Virus record (IMG/VR): IMGVR_UViG_3300029286_000261
Location: 1 to 22,382 of that record
DNA from: a virus
Strand: one strand, 5' to 3'
Length of the DNA: 22,382 nucleotides
A program made the translations under genes and the position numbers. The notes under the pieces were generated by a model. That model did no database searches and had not been told where the DNA came from. It saw nothing but the letters and a program-made list of their open reading frames with translations. This document shows, in pieces, positions 1 through 8,434 of this stretch; positions within the stretch are counted from its first letter, which is position 1; every line of letters begins with the position of its first letter.

Positions 1-127
1 CGGGAAGATTCGTGAGTGCGGAGCCGTCGATCGCCGGTAATTTTCCGTCAGCGGCTAATTGGACGAGCTGATTGTTTCCGTTAAATCCATCTCGAATATT
101 CGCAGTCGAGATCTTGACTCCGGATCC
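1..127. repeat. 127-bp perfect direct repeat, copy 1 (edge)
   Basis: Positions 1-127 match 904-1030 base for base by eye; the first difference is at 128 versus 1031. Both copies lie in the same frame of the fibre gene (offset 903 = 301 codons) and encode a segment from SGVKISTANI through AADGKLPAIDG to SALTNLP. Copy 1 may extend beyond the window. The stretch is richer in A+T than the flanks. Confidence 0.9.
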
Positions 128-2398
128 TAGGTCGCCCGCCTCTACGTTCGCCGCTGGTAGCGTGGCGGAGGTGAGCTGACCGGTTACCTTAGAACCCGTC
201 AGGGCGGCTATGGAGTCGTCGGAGACCAGGACTCCGGTACCGAGTTGGCCAGAAGAGATGCTAGAGGGTGGGATACCAGTCAAACCCAACCCACCACCGA
301 CGAAATTCCCGGCGAACATGGACCCAGTCGTGGTGACGCTGGACTTCGCGCTGATGTAGGGAGCGGCAGCTAGGTCGCCAGGATCGGCGTTGAGCACGAT
401 GTTCCCAGCCGAGTCGATATACGTTATGCCGTGTCCGTTGTACCAGGGTTTGAAGTCGAATCCGATGTCGGATTGTGGCGCCACGTCGTGAAAATGCGGT
501 CCTCCAGTGAAGTTCACCTCACCTCTGTCTTCCCACGTTCCCGTCACGAGTTCTCCGCCGAGATCGATGCTGCTATCTGCGTGTAGGGATAACGTCCCAG
601 GGGCCGATGCATTGATGAAAGCATACTCGGCGCCGCCGTCCGTTGACCACCTGATGGCGGGGTTCGCCTCGCAGGCACCAGTCTCCGTCGTCCTGTCGAA
701 CAGGAGGCCGCGATTCGCTCCGTATCCTCCAACGACGCACCTCTCCCTGATGTGCAGGAAGTCAAGTGGGGTCGAGATGCCGATACCCATGAAGTTCGTC
801 GTGGTGCTGAAAGTGATCGAGCTCGCGCTGCCGGCGAATGCCCCGTTGGAGTTGAACTGAATGGCCCCATTGGTCCCCGCGGGAACCCCCCCGGGAACCC
901 CCCCGGGAAGATTCGTGAGTGCGGAGCCGTCGATCGCCGGTAATTTTCCGTCAGCGGCTAATTGGACGAGCTGATTGTTTCCGTTAAATCCATCTCGAAT
1001 ATTCGCAGTCGAGATCTTGACTCCGGATCCCAGGTCACCACTCTCCACGCTGGCCGCAGGAAGCGTCGCTGACGCGAGCTGCCCGGTGACCTTCGACCCG
1101 CTGACGGACACAATCGACGGGTCTGTGACCGCGCCGACGGCCACCGACGAGATGATGACGCCGGAGCCAAGTGATCCCGGAGACACGGCGTTGGCAGTCA
1201 GGCTGGTCAGCCCGGCGCCGTTTCCAGACACGGATGTGGCCTCGATCGGCGCCAGGAACGTCCAGCTAGAGTTGCTGGTCTGGGAGTGCGACCACTCGTT
1301 GTACGTGTCTCCGCGGACTGACCTGGTGCTGACGTCTGGGATGGAGTACTGAGCGGCGCTGGATATCCTGCCGTCAGCGCCGACGACGAACTTCGACGAG
1401 TACGTGGCCGCGCCGTACGCCCCCGGGACGACTCCTGTCGGGGTCAGGGTCTGGGCGGTGACGCCCTCGGCGAGCAGCCCGGCCATGACGCTGGCCGCCG
1501 GGACGGTGATGCCTGACGGGAGCACGCCGGAGCCGATCTGACCCATGGAGATCGCGATGTTCTGCTGGGCGATCGACGACAGGCGACCGTCTGACCGCAC
1601 GACAAGCTGCACCGAGTTGGACGCCGAGCCGTAGGTTCCCGGGGAGACCCCGGTGACGGTTACTGACGACGCCGGGTTCAGGTCCGACAGGGTGCCGGCA
1701 GCTAAGTCGGACACGGGCAGGGGCGACGTGAGCCCGGAGGCTTTTCCGGAGATGTCTCCGTTGACCTTGGCGGCAGATACCGTCGTCAGGGACGCGTCCC
1801 CGACGAGCACCGACGTACCGAGCGTACCGGGGAGCAGGTTCGCAAGCGGGACGTCAGTTACGTGCGTACCGAGCACCTGTGGGGCACCCGTCCACGCGAA
1901 CCCGCCGACACCAGTCGTACTCTGTAGCACGAAGCCAGGAGTCCCTGAGGCGAGGGTCTCCATGACGCCTGTCCCGGTGAACACCGGGATGCTCCCTGAC
2001 GGCTCTGCTGACCAGTTCTTGCCGGTCCCGCCGTACTGAGTCCCGATGACTCCGCCCTTCCACACCCCGGTCCCCAGCTCTCCGACTCCGACTACTCCGG
2101 TGTATCTCCCGGCTATCCTGGCTAGCGGCACTGTGCCGGACGCCAGGTTTGACGCGTTGAGCCCGGTAACCAGGGACCCGTCTCCCGCCACGGCGGTCAC
2201 GCTGATCGTGCTCACGGTCATGGATGTGACGTGCAGGACATTGACCGACATGAGCCCGCGGACGGTCCCGGTGCCGACGTTGAACTGCGCGTTCTGGGGC
2301 GCCGCTGAGTTGCTGATCCCTCCGGTCGGAGTGGGAGGGATCGGAGCGGCTAAGACTAACCCAGCTACTCCGACCAAGATCGCTGCTAGTATCCGCAT
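1..2398 (-). CDS. Tail fibre protein, partial (C-terminus beyond window)
   Basis: An open frame runs without a stop from the ATG at 2398 to the window edge (799 codons visible), so the C-terminus is missing. The start is fixed by GGAGG six bases upstream; an earlier in-frame ATG at 2419 has no comparable site. Residues 1-18 (MRILAAILVG...LAAP) look like a Sec signal peptide, which is odd for a virion fibre. The rest is low-complexity, Gly/Ser/Thr/Ala-rich, with repeated fibre-type motifs: GSLVTGL, YGGTG, DGRLSS/DGRISS, GLTSL/GLTGI and GSGV. A segment reading NGAIQFNSNGAF then GIGISTP and LHI matches what often lies ahead of S74-type chaperone domains in phage fibres; no such domain is in view. 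It lies last in the baseplate cluster, as expected for a host-recognition fibre. A 127-bp segment is present twice in frame. Family assignment rests on composition and motifs; receptor unknown. Confidence 0.75.
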   Translation of the reverse strand, partial: MRILAAILVGVAGLVLAAPIPPTPTGGISNSAAPQNAQFNVGTGTVRGLMSVNVLHVTSMTVSTISVTAVAGDGSLVTGLNASNLASGTVPLARIAGRYTGVVGVGELGTGVWKGGVIGTQYGGTGKNWSAEPSGSIPVFTGTGVMETLASGTPGFVLQSTTGVGGFAWTGAPQVLGTHVTDVPLANLLPGTLGTSVLVGDASLTTVSAAKVNGDISGKASGLTSPLPVSDLAAGTLSDLNPASSVTVTGVSPGTYGSASNSVQLVVRSDGRLSSIAQQNIAISMGQIGSGVLPSGITVPAASVMAGLLAEGVTAQTLTPTGVVPGAYGAATYSSKFVVGADGRISSAAQYSIPDVSTRSVRGDTYNEWSHSQTSNSSWTFLAPIEATSVSGNGAGLTSLTANAVSPGSLGSGVIISSVAVGAVTDPSIVSVSGSKVTGQLASATLPAASVESGDLGSGVKISTANIRDGFNGNNQLVQLAADGKLPAIDGSALTNLPGGVPGGVPAGTNGAIQFNSNGAFAGSASSITFSTTTNFMGIGISTPLDFLHIRERCVVGGYGANRGLLFDRTTETGACEANPAIRWSTDGGAEYAFINASAPGTLSLHADSSIDLGGELVTGTWEDRGEVNFTGGPHFHDVAPQSDIGFDFKPWYNGHGITYIDSAGNIVLNADPGDLAAAPYISAKSSVTTTGSMFAGNFVGGGLGLTGIPPSSISSGQLGTGVLVSDDSIAALTGSKVTGQLTSATLPAANVEAGDLGSGVKISTANIRDGFNGNNQLVQLAADGKLPAIDGSALTNLP
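881..904. repeat. Two 12-bp tandem units with seven-base C/G tracts
   Basis: Two exact copies of GGGAACCCCCCC (881-892 and 893-904), followed by GGGAAG. On the coding strand they give runs of seven G and the peptide PGGVPGGVPAG, a flexible linker directly beside repeat copy 2. Runs of seven G can slip during replication or transcription. Confidence 0.85.
904..1030. repeat. 127-bp perfect direct repeat, copy 2
   Basis: Second copy of the 127-bp repeat. Weaker similarity continues upstream in the protein (SKVTGQL, SATLPAA, GDLGSGV precede both copies), so the perfect block sits in an older, diverged repeat. This suggests recent recombination or gene conversion within the fibre gene. Confidence 0.9.
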
Positions 2399-2404
2399 GG
2401 TCGA

Positions 2405-2409
2405 CCTCC
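2405..2409 (-). promoter_or_regulatory. Ribosome binding site setting the tail fibre start
   Basis: GGAGG on the minus strand, six bases before the ATG at 2398. It favours this start over the ATG at 2419, which lies four bases after the upstream stop. The choice puts the hydrophobic signal-peptide-like stretch at the very N-terminus. Confidence 0.7.
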
Positions 2410-2423
2410 GCGCACTCATCGCA

Positions 2424-3317
2424 TCATGTCCACTCGATCCACGCTGTCATCGAAGCGGATCCAGACGGGACCACTTTGTAGTAGTTTCCGGGGAGCACGA
2501 TGAAGAACATCGCTCCGGCTCCGCCCTGGATGATGGCGTTGATCCCAGAGTACGCGTATGACGACACGTACACGGTAGGAGCCGCGGTCGCGTCCGTGAA
2601 AGCCTGCGCCCCGGCCGAGTTCATCCCGCCGTTGATGATGACTGACACGAACATGACCTTCCCGGTCGTGTTCTGGTACGTGACGGAGAGCGCCCTCGCA
2701 GCGGTCACGTCGCTCTGGCTGGTGATCGGGGACGCGGCCGTGCTCTGCGACGTGGCGTCCGCGAACTTTATCGGCTTCGCCGTGATCACGTAGTTGGCGT
2801 CCTGCGTCAGGTGGCTGGCAGCGAGCTGGGCAGGAGACGCGCCAGTGACAGCGGCGACTGACACCCGTGGGATGTCGTTGAGGACGAGGCCGGTGTCCTG
2901 CACGGCCGGGGGGTTGACGTACTCCCAGTTCGCATTGCTGACTGCAGCCGGCAGCGCGTTGGCCAGGTTCGTGTCAACGAGCGAGCAGTAGAGCTGCTTA
3001 GTGCCTGTCTTCTTGACGTACGAGCCGATCCAGTACGTGGTCCCGGCGTCCCACTCCGGGATCCCCTCCTGGAACAGGTACCCGATCATGGTCGAGTGCT
3101 CGAGCGCCCACGAGTTCAGGTCCTCAAGCAGCAGCGCCTTATTCGACGTGTAGACGGCAGCCTGGAATCCCGAGGTCCAGGCCGGCAGAGCCTGGATCGT
3201 AGCCATGTCCTTCGTCTTAACTGGAGACCCGTCGACCAGCGAGCCGAACTCGGCGAAGTTGTCGCTGGATCCCAGGCTCCCGAAGATCACGTGCGTCGCG
3301 CGCGCTGTCTTAGCCAT
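2424..3317 (-). CDS. Baseplate/tail-fibre adaptor-like structural protein
   Basis: 297 residues, with ATG at 3317 preceded by GAGGAGG at good spacing. It lies between the DUF2612 baseplate gene and the large fibre gene, so it probably forms a short fibre or the collar joining fibre to baseplate. The N-terminal third has aromatic-rich, carbohydrate-module-like sequence (FQEGIPEWDAGTTYWIGSYV at about residues 80-100, then KKTGTKQLYCSL), a pattern seen in many phage fibre proteins. The remainder is Ala/Thr/Ser/Val-rich and probably beta-structured. No enzymatic motif is visible. The gene ends four bases before the ATG at 2419. The structural role is inferred from place and composition. Confidence 0.6.
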   Translation of the reverse strand: MAKTARATHVIFGSLGSSDNFAEFGSLVDGSPVKTKDMATIQALPAWTSGFQAAVYTSNKALLLEDLNSWALEHSTMIGYLFQEGIPEWDAGTTYWIGSYVKKTGTKQLYCSLVDTNLANALPAAVSNANWEYVNPPAVQDTGLVLNDIPRVSVAAVTGASPAQLAASHLTQDANYVITAKPIKFADATSQSTAASPITSQSDVTAARALSVTYQNTTGKVMFVSVIINGGMNSAGAQAFTDATAAPTVYVSSYAYSGINAIIQGGAGAMFFIVLPGNYYKVVPSGSASMTAWIEWT

Positions 3318-3330
3318 CGTCAGTTCCTCC

Positions 3331-4095
3331 TCAGAACGTAGGGACGTCTATCGCGTCTACGTGCACTCCGGCCGGCTTGGGTAAGTTCCCCGTCTGGCGC
3401 AGCGCGCTGAACAGGTCGTTCGTGTCAGATGCCAGGTGCTGGTACGTCAGGCTCATGGCCGCAGGTGCGATCACGGTGTCAGAATACAGCATCGTGTGTG
3501 CGGTCGGCACTCCGCCGGCGTACAGAGCGAGCCCAGTCACGTCCGCGACGTCGAACGCCTCGTATCGAGGCAGCGTCACGTACGTCGTCGTCGTCACGGA
3601 GACCGCATCCAGGATATTCACGTTCACCCCGAAGTACTCGTAGCACAGGTCGTCCAGGTACCCGATGGTACAGTTCGACGAGTGGGCGGACGCCAGGAAC
3701 GTGATCATCCTCCTGAAGTCGGCGTCCGAGAGCGTGCACGCCGTGAAGTCGTCGTAGAGCATGAAGTACTGGACCGATGGGTGCGTCGCGGCGTCGTAGG
3801 TGTCGAGTCCGGGATACGTGGGGACGTCGTCCGCGTACGCCGGGACCGCCATGTACGTCTTGGACAGGTCGAGCGTGTAGTAGTAGCGGGTGACTCCCCG
3901 GAGTTCGCCCAGGACGTCTAGCTGCGCTCCGATGGCGGTGTCGACGTCGAAGCCGTCCCTGACCTGCGCGAAGATGGAGTCGGCGACCATGGCCCGCACG
4001 AAGGCCCTGACCGTGCCCGTGGCCTTCGGCTTCCTGTAGTACTGGGCTACCAGGAGCTCGGCGTAGTACGTCAACAGGGTGTCCGTGTCGCTCAT
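3331..4095 (-). CDS. DUF2612-like baseplate protein (gpI-like position)
   Basis: 254 residues, starting in an ATGA overlap with the upstream gpJ-like gene. The N-terminus (YYAELLVAQYYRKPKATGTV) and the following helical stretch with a GAQLDVLGELRGV segment fit the DUF2612 family. That family follows the baseplate J gene in many myophages and takes the place of P2 gpI, linking the wedge to fibres. The C-terminal half is rich in Tyr, Thr and Val and is probably beta-structured. Its place between the gpJ-like gene and the fibre genes supports the call. Confidence 0.7.
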   Translation of the reverse strand: MSDTDTLLTYYAELLVAQYYRKPKATGTVRAFVRAMVADSIFAQVRDGFDVDTAIGAQLDVLGELRGVTRYYYTLDLSKTYMAVPAYADDVPTYPGLDTYDAATHPSVQYFMLYDDFTACTLSDADFRRMITFLASAHSSNCTIGYLDDLCYEYFGVNVNILDAVSVTTTTYVTLPRYEAFDVADVTGLALYAGGVPTAHTMLYSDTVIAPAAMSLTYQHLASDTNDLFSALRQTGNLPKPAGVHVDAIDVPTF

Positions 4096-5267
4096 GTTAT
4101 GTCTATGTCGGCCGCGGCCAAGGTGAAGTAGTACTGCTGGTCGGTCGTGCCGACCGTGTCCGTGTAGGCCATGCCGTCGGTGGAGACGCCGAGCGACACC
4201 AGGATGGCCCGAGACTCGATAGCCTGCATCGCGACCACGATGTCCCCGATGGTGGCCAGCTGGTTCAACTTCCAGAAGGTGAGCATCGCCGCAGCCAGCT
4301 CCTGCGCGATCAGGGCGTCGTCGAACGTGATCCCCTGGACGGACGACACCATGCCGAACTGGACATACAGCCTCTGCGCGATCCCGACGTCCCAGTACAT
4401 CGTCGCTGACTGTCCGTTGGGCTTGGTGACGACGGCGCTCTCGCTCCCGAACAGGCCGCAGCCTGCCGACTTCTTGGCGTAAATCGCCGCCGCAATCACG
4501 GCGTCAGTCGCGCTGCCGACTACGATGGGCCATATGCTGTGGGCCGGTACGCTGCCGACCGGAGCATTCGTGTCATTCTCCACGACCAGGGCATCTGAGA
4601 CGTCCTCTAGGTCCAGGAGCGCCGCCTCGACAGCGTCTGCGGGCCCAGTCGCCGCGAGCTTGAACATCTTGGCGTGCCTGACCCGGAGCTCGGAGTCGGT
4701 CTCCTCGAGCTGACCCACGACGGAGCCGGCCGTTGTTGGGTTGTTCACGTCGGTGATCCCCAGGGTGGGCGTGTTCTGCTGGGTGATCGTGTTTGCGATC
4801 GGCGTGATCGCGCCCATCTCGTCGCACTGGAACACGAGGGCCTGGACCCCCGCGGTCGCGAATGCGTAGCTCGAGACTAGGGTCCACACGTTGTTGGAGT
4901 CCCTGACTGAGAACGCCACGGCCGCGGTCTGGTCCAGCCCCGGCAGGGTCTGCGCCCTGTCGGAGGTGACACTGACCGACGTCGTGGTGTACACGCCCGG
5001 TCGCAGAGTCAGGCCGTTGAGGGCCACAAGCCTGTGGAGGGAGATCCCGACCGCGCTGTCGACGGAGAACATGTTGTAGATGCTGACGAGCAGGTCGAGG
5101 ATGTCCTGGCTAGACTGCACGTAGATGCCGATCATCTGGCCGTCGGGAGAGTTCGACGATAGGTCGACGTCGCTGCCGAACACGGCCTGCAGGTCCGCCT
5201 CGATCTGCGTGGTCTGCTCGTCGGTGGTGGCGGTGGCCAGGCCGTCGCCGTCCAGGGTGTTAGGCAT
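4092..5267 (-). CDS. Baseplate J-like wedge protein
   Basis: 391 residues with the ATG at 5267, chosen because AGGAG lies upstream and the start overlaps the gp25-like stop by eight bases (ATGCCTAA). The longer frame back to 5345 only reads into the neighbouring gene. Features of the gpJ/gp47 family: an N-terminal segment SSNSPDGQMIGI followed by helical QDILDLLVSIYN, a LRPGVYTT region, a central acidic stretch with EETDSELRVRHAK, and a mixed C-terminal domain. In the family the protein forms the wedge that triggers sheath contraction. It lies downstream of gp25-like and upstream of DUF2612, the usual order. Confidence 0.82.
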   Translation of the reverse strand: MPNTLDGDGLATATTDEQTTQIEADLQAVFGSDVDLSSNSPDGQMIGIYVQSSQDILDLLVSIYNMFSVDSAVGISLHRLVALNGLTLRPGVYTTTSVSVTSDRAQTLPGLDQTAAVAFSVRDSNNVWTLVSSYAFATAGVQALVFQCDEMGAITPIANTITQQNTPTLGITDVNNPTTAGSVVGQLEETDSELRVRHAKMFKLAATGPADAVEAALLDLEDVSDALVVENDTNAPVGSVPAHSIWPIVVGSATDAVIAAAIYAKKSAGCGLFGSESAVVTKPNGQSATMYWDVGIAQRLYVQFGMVSSVQGITFDDALIAQELAAAMLTFWKLNQLATIGDIVVAMQAIESRAILVSLGVSTDGMAYTDTVGTTDQQYYFTLAAADIDIT

Positions 5268-5631
5268 TGAGGGCTCCTGCGAGGTTGGAGATCGTCGTCT
5301 GGAAGTCGTTGTCGTAGATCGTCTGCAGCCGCATTGACACGCCAAGCGCGCGAGTCTGGCGGTTCAGGCTCTTGCTAATCGACCTGATCAGCACGACGCC
5401 GTCAGTCTGCTGGACCATGGCCTGGATGTCCTGATACAGGTCGTCCTCGTGGTTCGGGTCCATCCTGAGCTGGTAGTTGATCCCGAACTCCGTGTCGAAG
5501 AAGCAGTTCCCGTAGACAGAGCGCAGGCGCGTGGCGATGCTCAGCGCCAGGGCGTCCTCCTCGCGGGCGTAGCTGCCGAGGCCCTGGCCGAGCATCCAGT
5601 CGCCGTCGGCGTCGAGTCCTCGGAATTTCAT
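5260..5631 (-). CDS. gp25-like baseplate wedge protein
   Basis: 123 residues, starting one base after the spike-gene stop (TGA-C-ATG), so probably translationally coupled. The segment FFDTEFGINYQ at about residues 44-54, then a helical DDLYQDIQAMV and a terminal strand region, fits the gpW/gp25 family, which starts sheath assembly at the baseplate. Length and position directly before the gpJ-like gene are typical. No strong Shine-Dalgarno is seen. Confidence 0.72.
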   Translation of the reverse strand: MKFRGLDADGDWMLGQGLGSYAREEDALALSIATRLRSVYGNCFFDTEFGINYQLRMDPNHEDDLYQDIQAMVQQTDGVVLIRSISKSLNRQTRALGVSMRLQTIYDNDFQTTISNLAGALNA

Positions 5632-5632
5632 G

Positions 5633-6316
5633 TCAGTAGAGCAGGTTTCCCAAGTTGGTGTACGCGTTGTTGATTACCGTTTTAGTAGAGCCGCTGAGCC
5701 CCGGATCTGCGGCTAGGGCCGTCAAGACAGCCTGCAGTATGAACAGGAGCGTGTTGTTGACCCCGGGACCAGCGACGGTCACCTTGTGCGTAGCGGGATT
5801 AATTGCGACCTTGGCTCCCTGGCCGGCCGCGGCGCTGGCTTCACCCAGCCCGCCCTCGGTCGCGCCGATAGAGCTGACCAGCAGGTTGCTCTGCGAGTTC
5901 AGCCCGACGACGGCGATCCCGTCGGCTATGTCGTGAGAGCGGTCGAGGGCCGGGACCTGCTGCCCGCCGACGCCGAACCACGTGTCCAGGTACTCGTCGG
6001 AGAAGATGACCAGGCACTCGTCGTCCTTCTTGATTGGGACCTTGATGTGCACGCCGCCGCCTTGGATCGTGACTACCGGAACGTCGAACAGGCCCGGGGC
6101 GTGCACGATCTCGCCGTCTGCGCTGACTCGACTGAACGCCGGCTTGACCGTGACGGTGCAGGTGACGGGGTCGTAGTCCTCGATAGTACCTGGCATCGCG
6201 ACCCTGATCGAGTGCATCGTGTTGCGCTTCAACATGGCGCCAAACTCCCGGATGCCGGGGTCGTACGCCATGGTCCGGTAGCTGATGGGCTTCGCAGGCG
6301 GCTTCGGATTGGTCAT
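5633..6316 (-). CDS. gp138-type baseplate spike protein
   Basis: 227 residues from the ATG at 6316, which forms an ATGA overlap with the hub gene; the longer frame to 6817 is only a shadow of the hub gene. The N-terminal domain (MHSIRVAMPGTIEDYDP, then TVTVKPAF) is an OB-fold-like start as in gp138/gpV spikes. It is followed by VPIKKDDECLVIFSDEYLDTW and a short Gly/Ala-rich C-terminus with the segments KVAINPATHKVTVAG and LLFILQAVL. No lysozyme or PAAR-like tip is visible. The protein should form the trimeric membrane-puncturing spike under the hub. Order hub-spike-wedge agrees. Confidence 0.75.
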   Translation of the reverse strand: MTNPKPPAKPISYRTMAYDPGIREFGAMLKRNTMHSIRVAMPGTIEDYDPVTCTVTVKPAFSRVSADGEIVHAPGLFDVPVVTIQGGGVHIKVPIKKDDECLVIFSDEYLDTWFGVGGQQVPALDRSHDIADGIAVVGLNSQSNLLVSSIGATEGGLGEASAAAGQGAKVAINPATHKVTVAGPGVNNTLLFILQAVLTALAADPGLSGSTKTVINNAYTNLGNLLY

Positions 6317-7233
6317 AGCGGGGTCACCACGTTCGGCGCGCCGTATGGCGATATCGTGCAGACCAGGTCTGTCACGGCCCCGCCGTCCACCGCTCCCGAT
6401 ATCGTACCGGAGTGCCTGACTTTCTGCACTGACAGGTAGTCGTTCTGTATCAGCTCGTTGAACTTCGACGACACGCCCAGGAGTTGACCCGGGGTCACCC
6501 TGGGTTCGAAGACCATCTGCAAGTCCACCCGGGTGAAGTACTTGCGCGGGGTCCCGATGAGTCCCACGCTGCCGTCGATGGCTGGGATGTTCCCGGGAAC
6601 GTCGAACGCGTCGTTGTAGTTCAGCACGTAGCTGCGCCCGGAGTCGATGTAGGGCACGGCGGCGGGACCAGCGATGTCGCAGATCACGTCCCACAGCGGC
6701 CCGAAGACCGAGCGCCTCCGGGTCCCCCCTCCGGTGAAGGACCCGACGACGGCGCTCTTTATACCCTGGTCGCCGAGTAGTCCGGTGAGGTCTTCTAAGA
6801 CCTTCTTCGTGAGACACCCCGCGCTGGCGTCTCCGAACACCTTGCTGATGATCTTCCGCATTGCTGGGTCAGAGCCGTCAAGGGCGTTGATCTCCGTGAT
6901 GACGGTTCCCCCTGACCTGTACGTGCACGCGTCCTGGATTGTCCCGCTGAACACGATCGAGCCGAGCGTCGTCGTCATGGATTGGTATGACGCCTCGAGT
7001 GTGACGCTCATCTTCTTGGTCTGGCTCTGCGTGTCTGGACTCTCGGGATCGTCCTTGTATATGTCGCGCTGCGCGGCAGGGCTGATGTTGTAGAGCCTGA
7101 AGTTTGCTGTGTTCAGCGACTTCTGCACCGTACGGCACACGTCGAACTGCAGGGTCAGCGGGGGCGCAAACGTGTACTCCTCCCCCGACTTGCCGACGAC
7201 CTTCATCGTGTACGACCGCAGCCACTTCGTCAC
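6313..7233 (-). CDS. Baseplate hub protein (gp27/gpD-like role)
   Basis: 306 residues if translation starts at the GTG at 7233, which sits in a GTGA overlap with the plug stop and has AGGAG eight bases upstream; a GTG at 7242 lies inside that site. The sequence starts VTKWLRSYTMKV and includes YTFAPPLTLQFDV, the tube-like beta domain common in hub proteins that bridge tube and spike. A Trp/Pro-rich middle (FGPLWDVICDIAG) and the C-terminal VTPGQLLGVSSKFN fit hub proteins of simple baseplates. It is placed between plug and spike as in Pam3-like phages. Confidence 0.7.
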   Translation of the reverse strand: MTKWLRSYTMKVVGKSGEEYTFAPPLTLQFDVCRTVQKSLNTANFRLYNISPAAQRDIYKDDPESPDTQSQTKKMSVTLEASYQSMTTTLGSIVFSGTIQDACTYRSGGTVITEINALDGSDPAMRKIISKVFGDASAGCLTKKVLEDLTGLLGDQGIKSAVVGSFTGGGTRRRSVFGPLWDVICDIAGPAAVPYIDSGRSYVLNYNDAFDVPGNIPAIDGSVGLIGTPRKYFTRVDLQMVFEPRVTPGQLLGVSSKFNELIQNDYLSVQKVRHSGTISGAVDGGAVTDLVCTISPYGAPNVVTPL

Positions 7234-7601
7234 GTGAACCACTCCTGCTCGATGTAGTCCAGGTCACCCAGGCCGCTGGTCGCGTCGACTTCTCCCGCAG
7301 AGTCGTCCATCACGAAGACCTTGACGCGTCCCAGTAGGAAGTCGCTAAGCATGAACGGGTCGGCCCCGTCGGAGGAGATGAACCCAATGCCGAATGGCAC
7401 GACGTTGCGCCACTGGCGCATGATGTTCGGGTGCGCGGTCACGATGATACCCTTCGCAGCGAACGTGCCCCACGCCACATCCATGGACCAGCGCTGGACC
7501 GCCGGGCGGTACCTGAAGAACAGATCCAGAGACGACCCGTCTCCGAGCGCGACTGACGTGCTCTGGAACGCGGCGTCTGACAAGTTCAGTAGCTGCTTCA
7601 T
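7230..7601 (-). CDS. Baseplate plug protein (Pam3 gp18-like)
   Basis: 123 residues starting in an ATGA overlap with the Dit-like gene. The segments RYRPAVQRWSMDVAWGTF, AAKGIIVTAHPNIMRQWR and VPFGIGFISSDG, with a closing DLDYIEQEWF, fit the small beta-rich family typified by the cyanophage Pam3 plug protein. That protein sits within the baseplate tube between the tube initiator and the hub. Small size and position agree. Recognition is by pattern and order, not by alignment. Confidence 0.68.
   Translation of the reverse strand: MKQLLNLSDAAFQSTSVALGDGSSLDLFFRYRPAVQRWSMDVAWGTFAAKGIIVTAHPNIMRQWRNVVPFGIGFISSDGADPFMLSDFLLGRVKVFVMDDSAGEVDATSGLGDLDYIEQEWFT
7242..7246 (-). promoter_or_regulatory. Ribosome binding site setting the hub GTG start
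   Basis: AGGAG on the minus strand, eight bases before the GTG at 7233. It overlaps the alternative GTG at 7242, so the downstream GTG in the GTGA overlap is the better start. Confidence 0.6.
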
Positions 7602-8434
7602 GAGAACGCCGTGGGACCCGCTGCTGACTGCTCGACTAGAGACCCGTTCGTCTTCCCGCCCTGCTGAGTCGTGTCTTCCTGGTTACGCGGGTTGCTAGTA
7701 GCAGTGGATGGCGGCAATGTGCGGATCTCCTGCAGCACGATCGTGACTTCCGTCTGGCCCAGGGTGTCCGACGGTGACACCAGCGTGAGCTGCTTGATGA
7801 GCATGAACTCGAAGGCCGTCTTGGAGCTTCGCGCCGTAAACGGCTGTATGACCATGAACGGGCACTGCGCCTGCCTGAGCTCCTCGAGCTTCTTGTACGC
7901 CGACTGGCACTTGGTCGGGAAGACCTTCGGGGCGATCAGCTTCATTATGCTCCCGGCTAGGTTCCCGATCTGGGTCAGCTGTCGGTCTACCTTGTCTATC
8001 TCAGACAAGGCTTTACCCATGATGCGAGAGGCCCCGGGCGCGTATCGACTCACGTACGGGGTCACGGGAGCCAGGGCGGCCATGAGCTGCCCTATCCCTA
8101 GGAACCCGTATGACTTGCGCTTAGTCTGCGCTAGGTCCGATACGAACCCGCGCATGGTGAGCTGGGTAGGCTTCAGCGCCGCGTGATCCTGGAAGAAGTG
8201 GTTGTCCTCGGTGTAGTGCTCCGTGATGTCAGAGCTGGCGTCGACTCTCTGTTCAGTCCTGAAGTCAAACTCGAAGCCACCGACGTCAGCAGCTAAGATC
8301 TCCCACATGTTCGCAGAAGCGAGCGACCCGAAGCCTCTGTAGATCCCGGAGATCCCGGAGATCAGGTTCTTGGCAGCAGCGGTCGAGGCGACCATAGCCC
8401 CCACGTGTGGTATCAGCGTCGCTGAGGCGCTCAC
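7598..8434 (-). CDS. Dit-like distal tail / baseplate protein
   Basis: 278 residues from a GTG at 8434 in a GTGA overlap with the tape measure stop. The middle segment TEHYTEDNHFFQDHAALKPT followed by QLTMRGFVSDL is the signature of the Dit-like family, in which the chain forms a ring at the distal end of the tail tube. A helical insert follows (about residues 130-175). Then comes a strand-rich part with QCPFMVIQPFTARSSKTAF, and a flexible Gln/Ser/Thr-rich tail. Position right after the tape measure gene fits. Confidence 0.75.
   Translation of the reverse strand: MSASATLIPHVGAMVASTAAAKNLISGISGIYRGFGSLASANMWEILAADVGGFEFDFRTEQRVDASSDITEHYTEDNHFFQDHAALKPTQLTMRGFVSDLAQTKRKSYGFLGIGQLMAALAPVTPYVSRYAPGASRIMGKALSEIDKVDRQLTQIGNLAGSIMKLIAPKVFPTKCQSAYKKLEELRQAQCPFMVIQPFTARSSKTAFEFMLIKQLTLVSPSDTLGQTEVTIVLQEIRTLPPSTATSNPRNQEDTTQQGGKTNGSLVEQSAAGPTAFS

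Noticed and set aside
507-2561. Several plus-strand open frames over the fibre gene
   Set aside because: The minus frame is open for 799 codons with fibre motifs and an in-frame repeat; the plus frames are its reverse readings.
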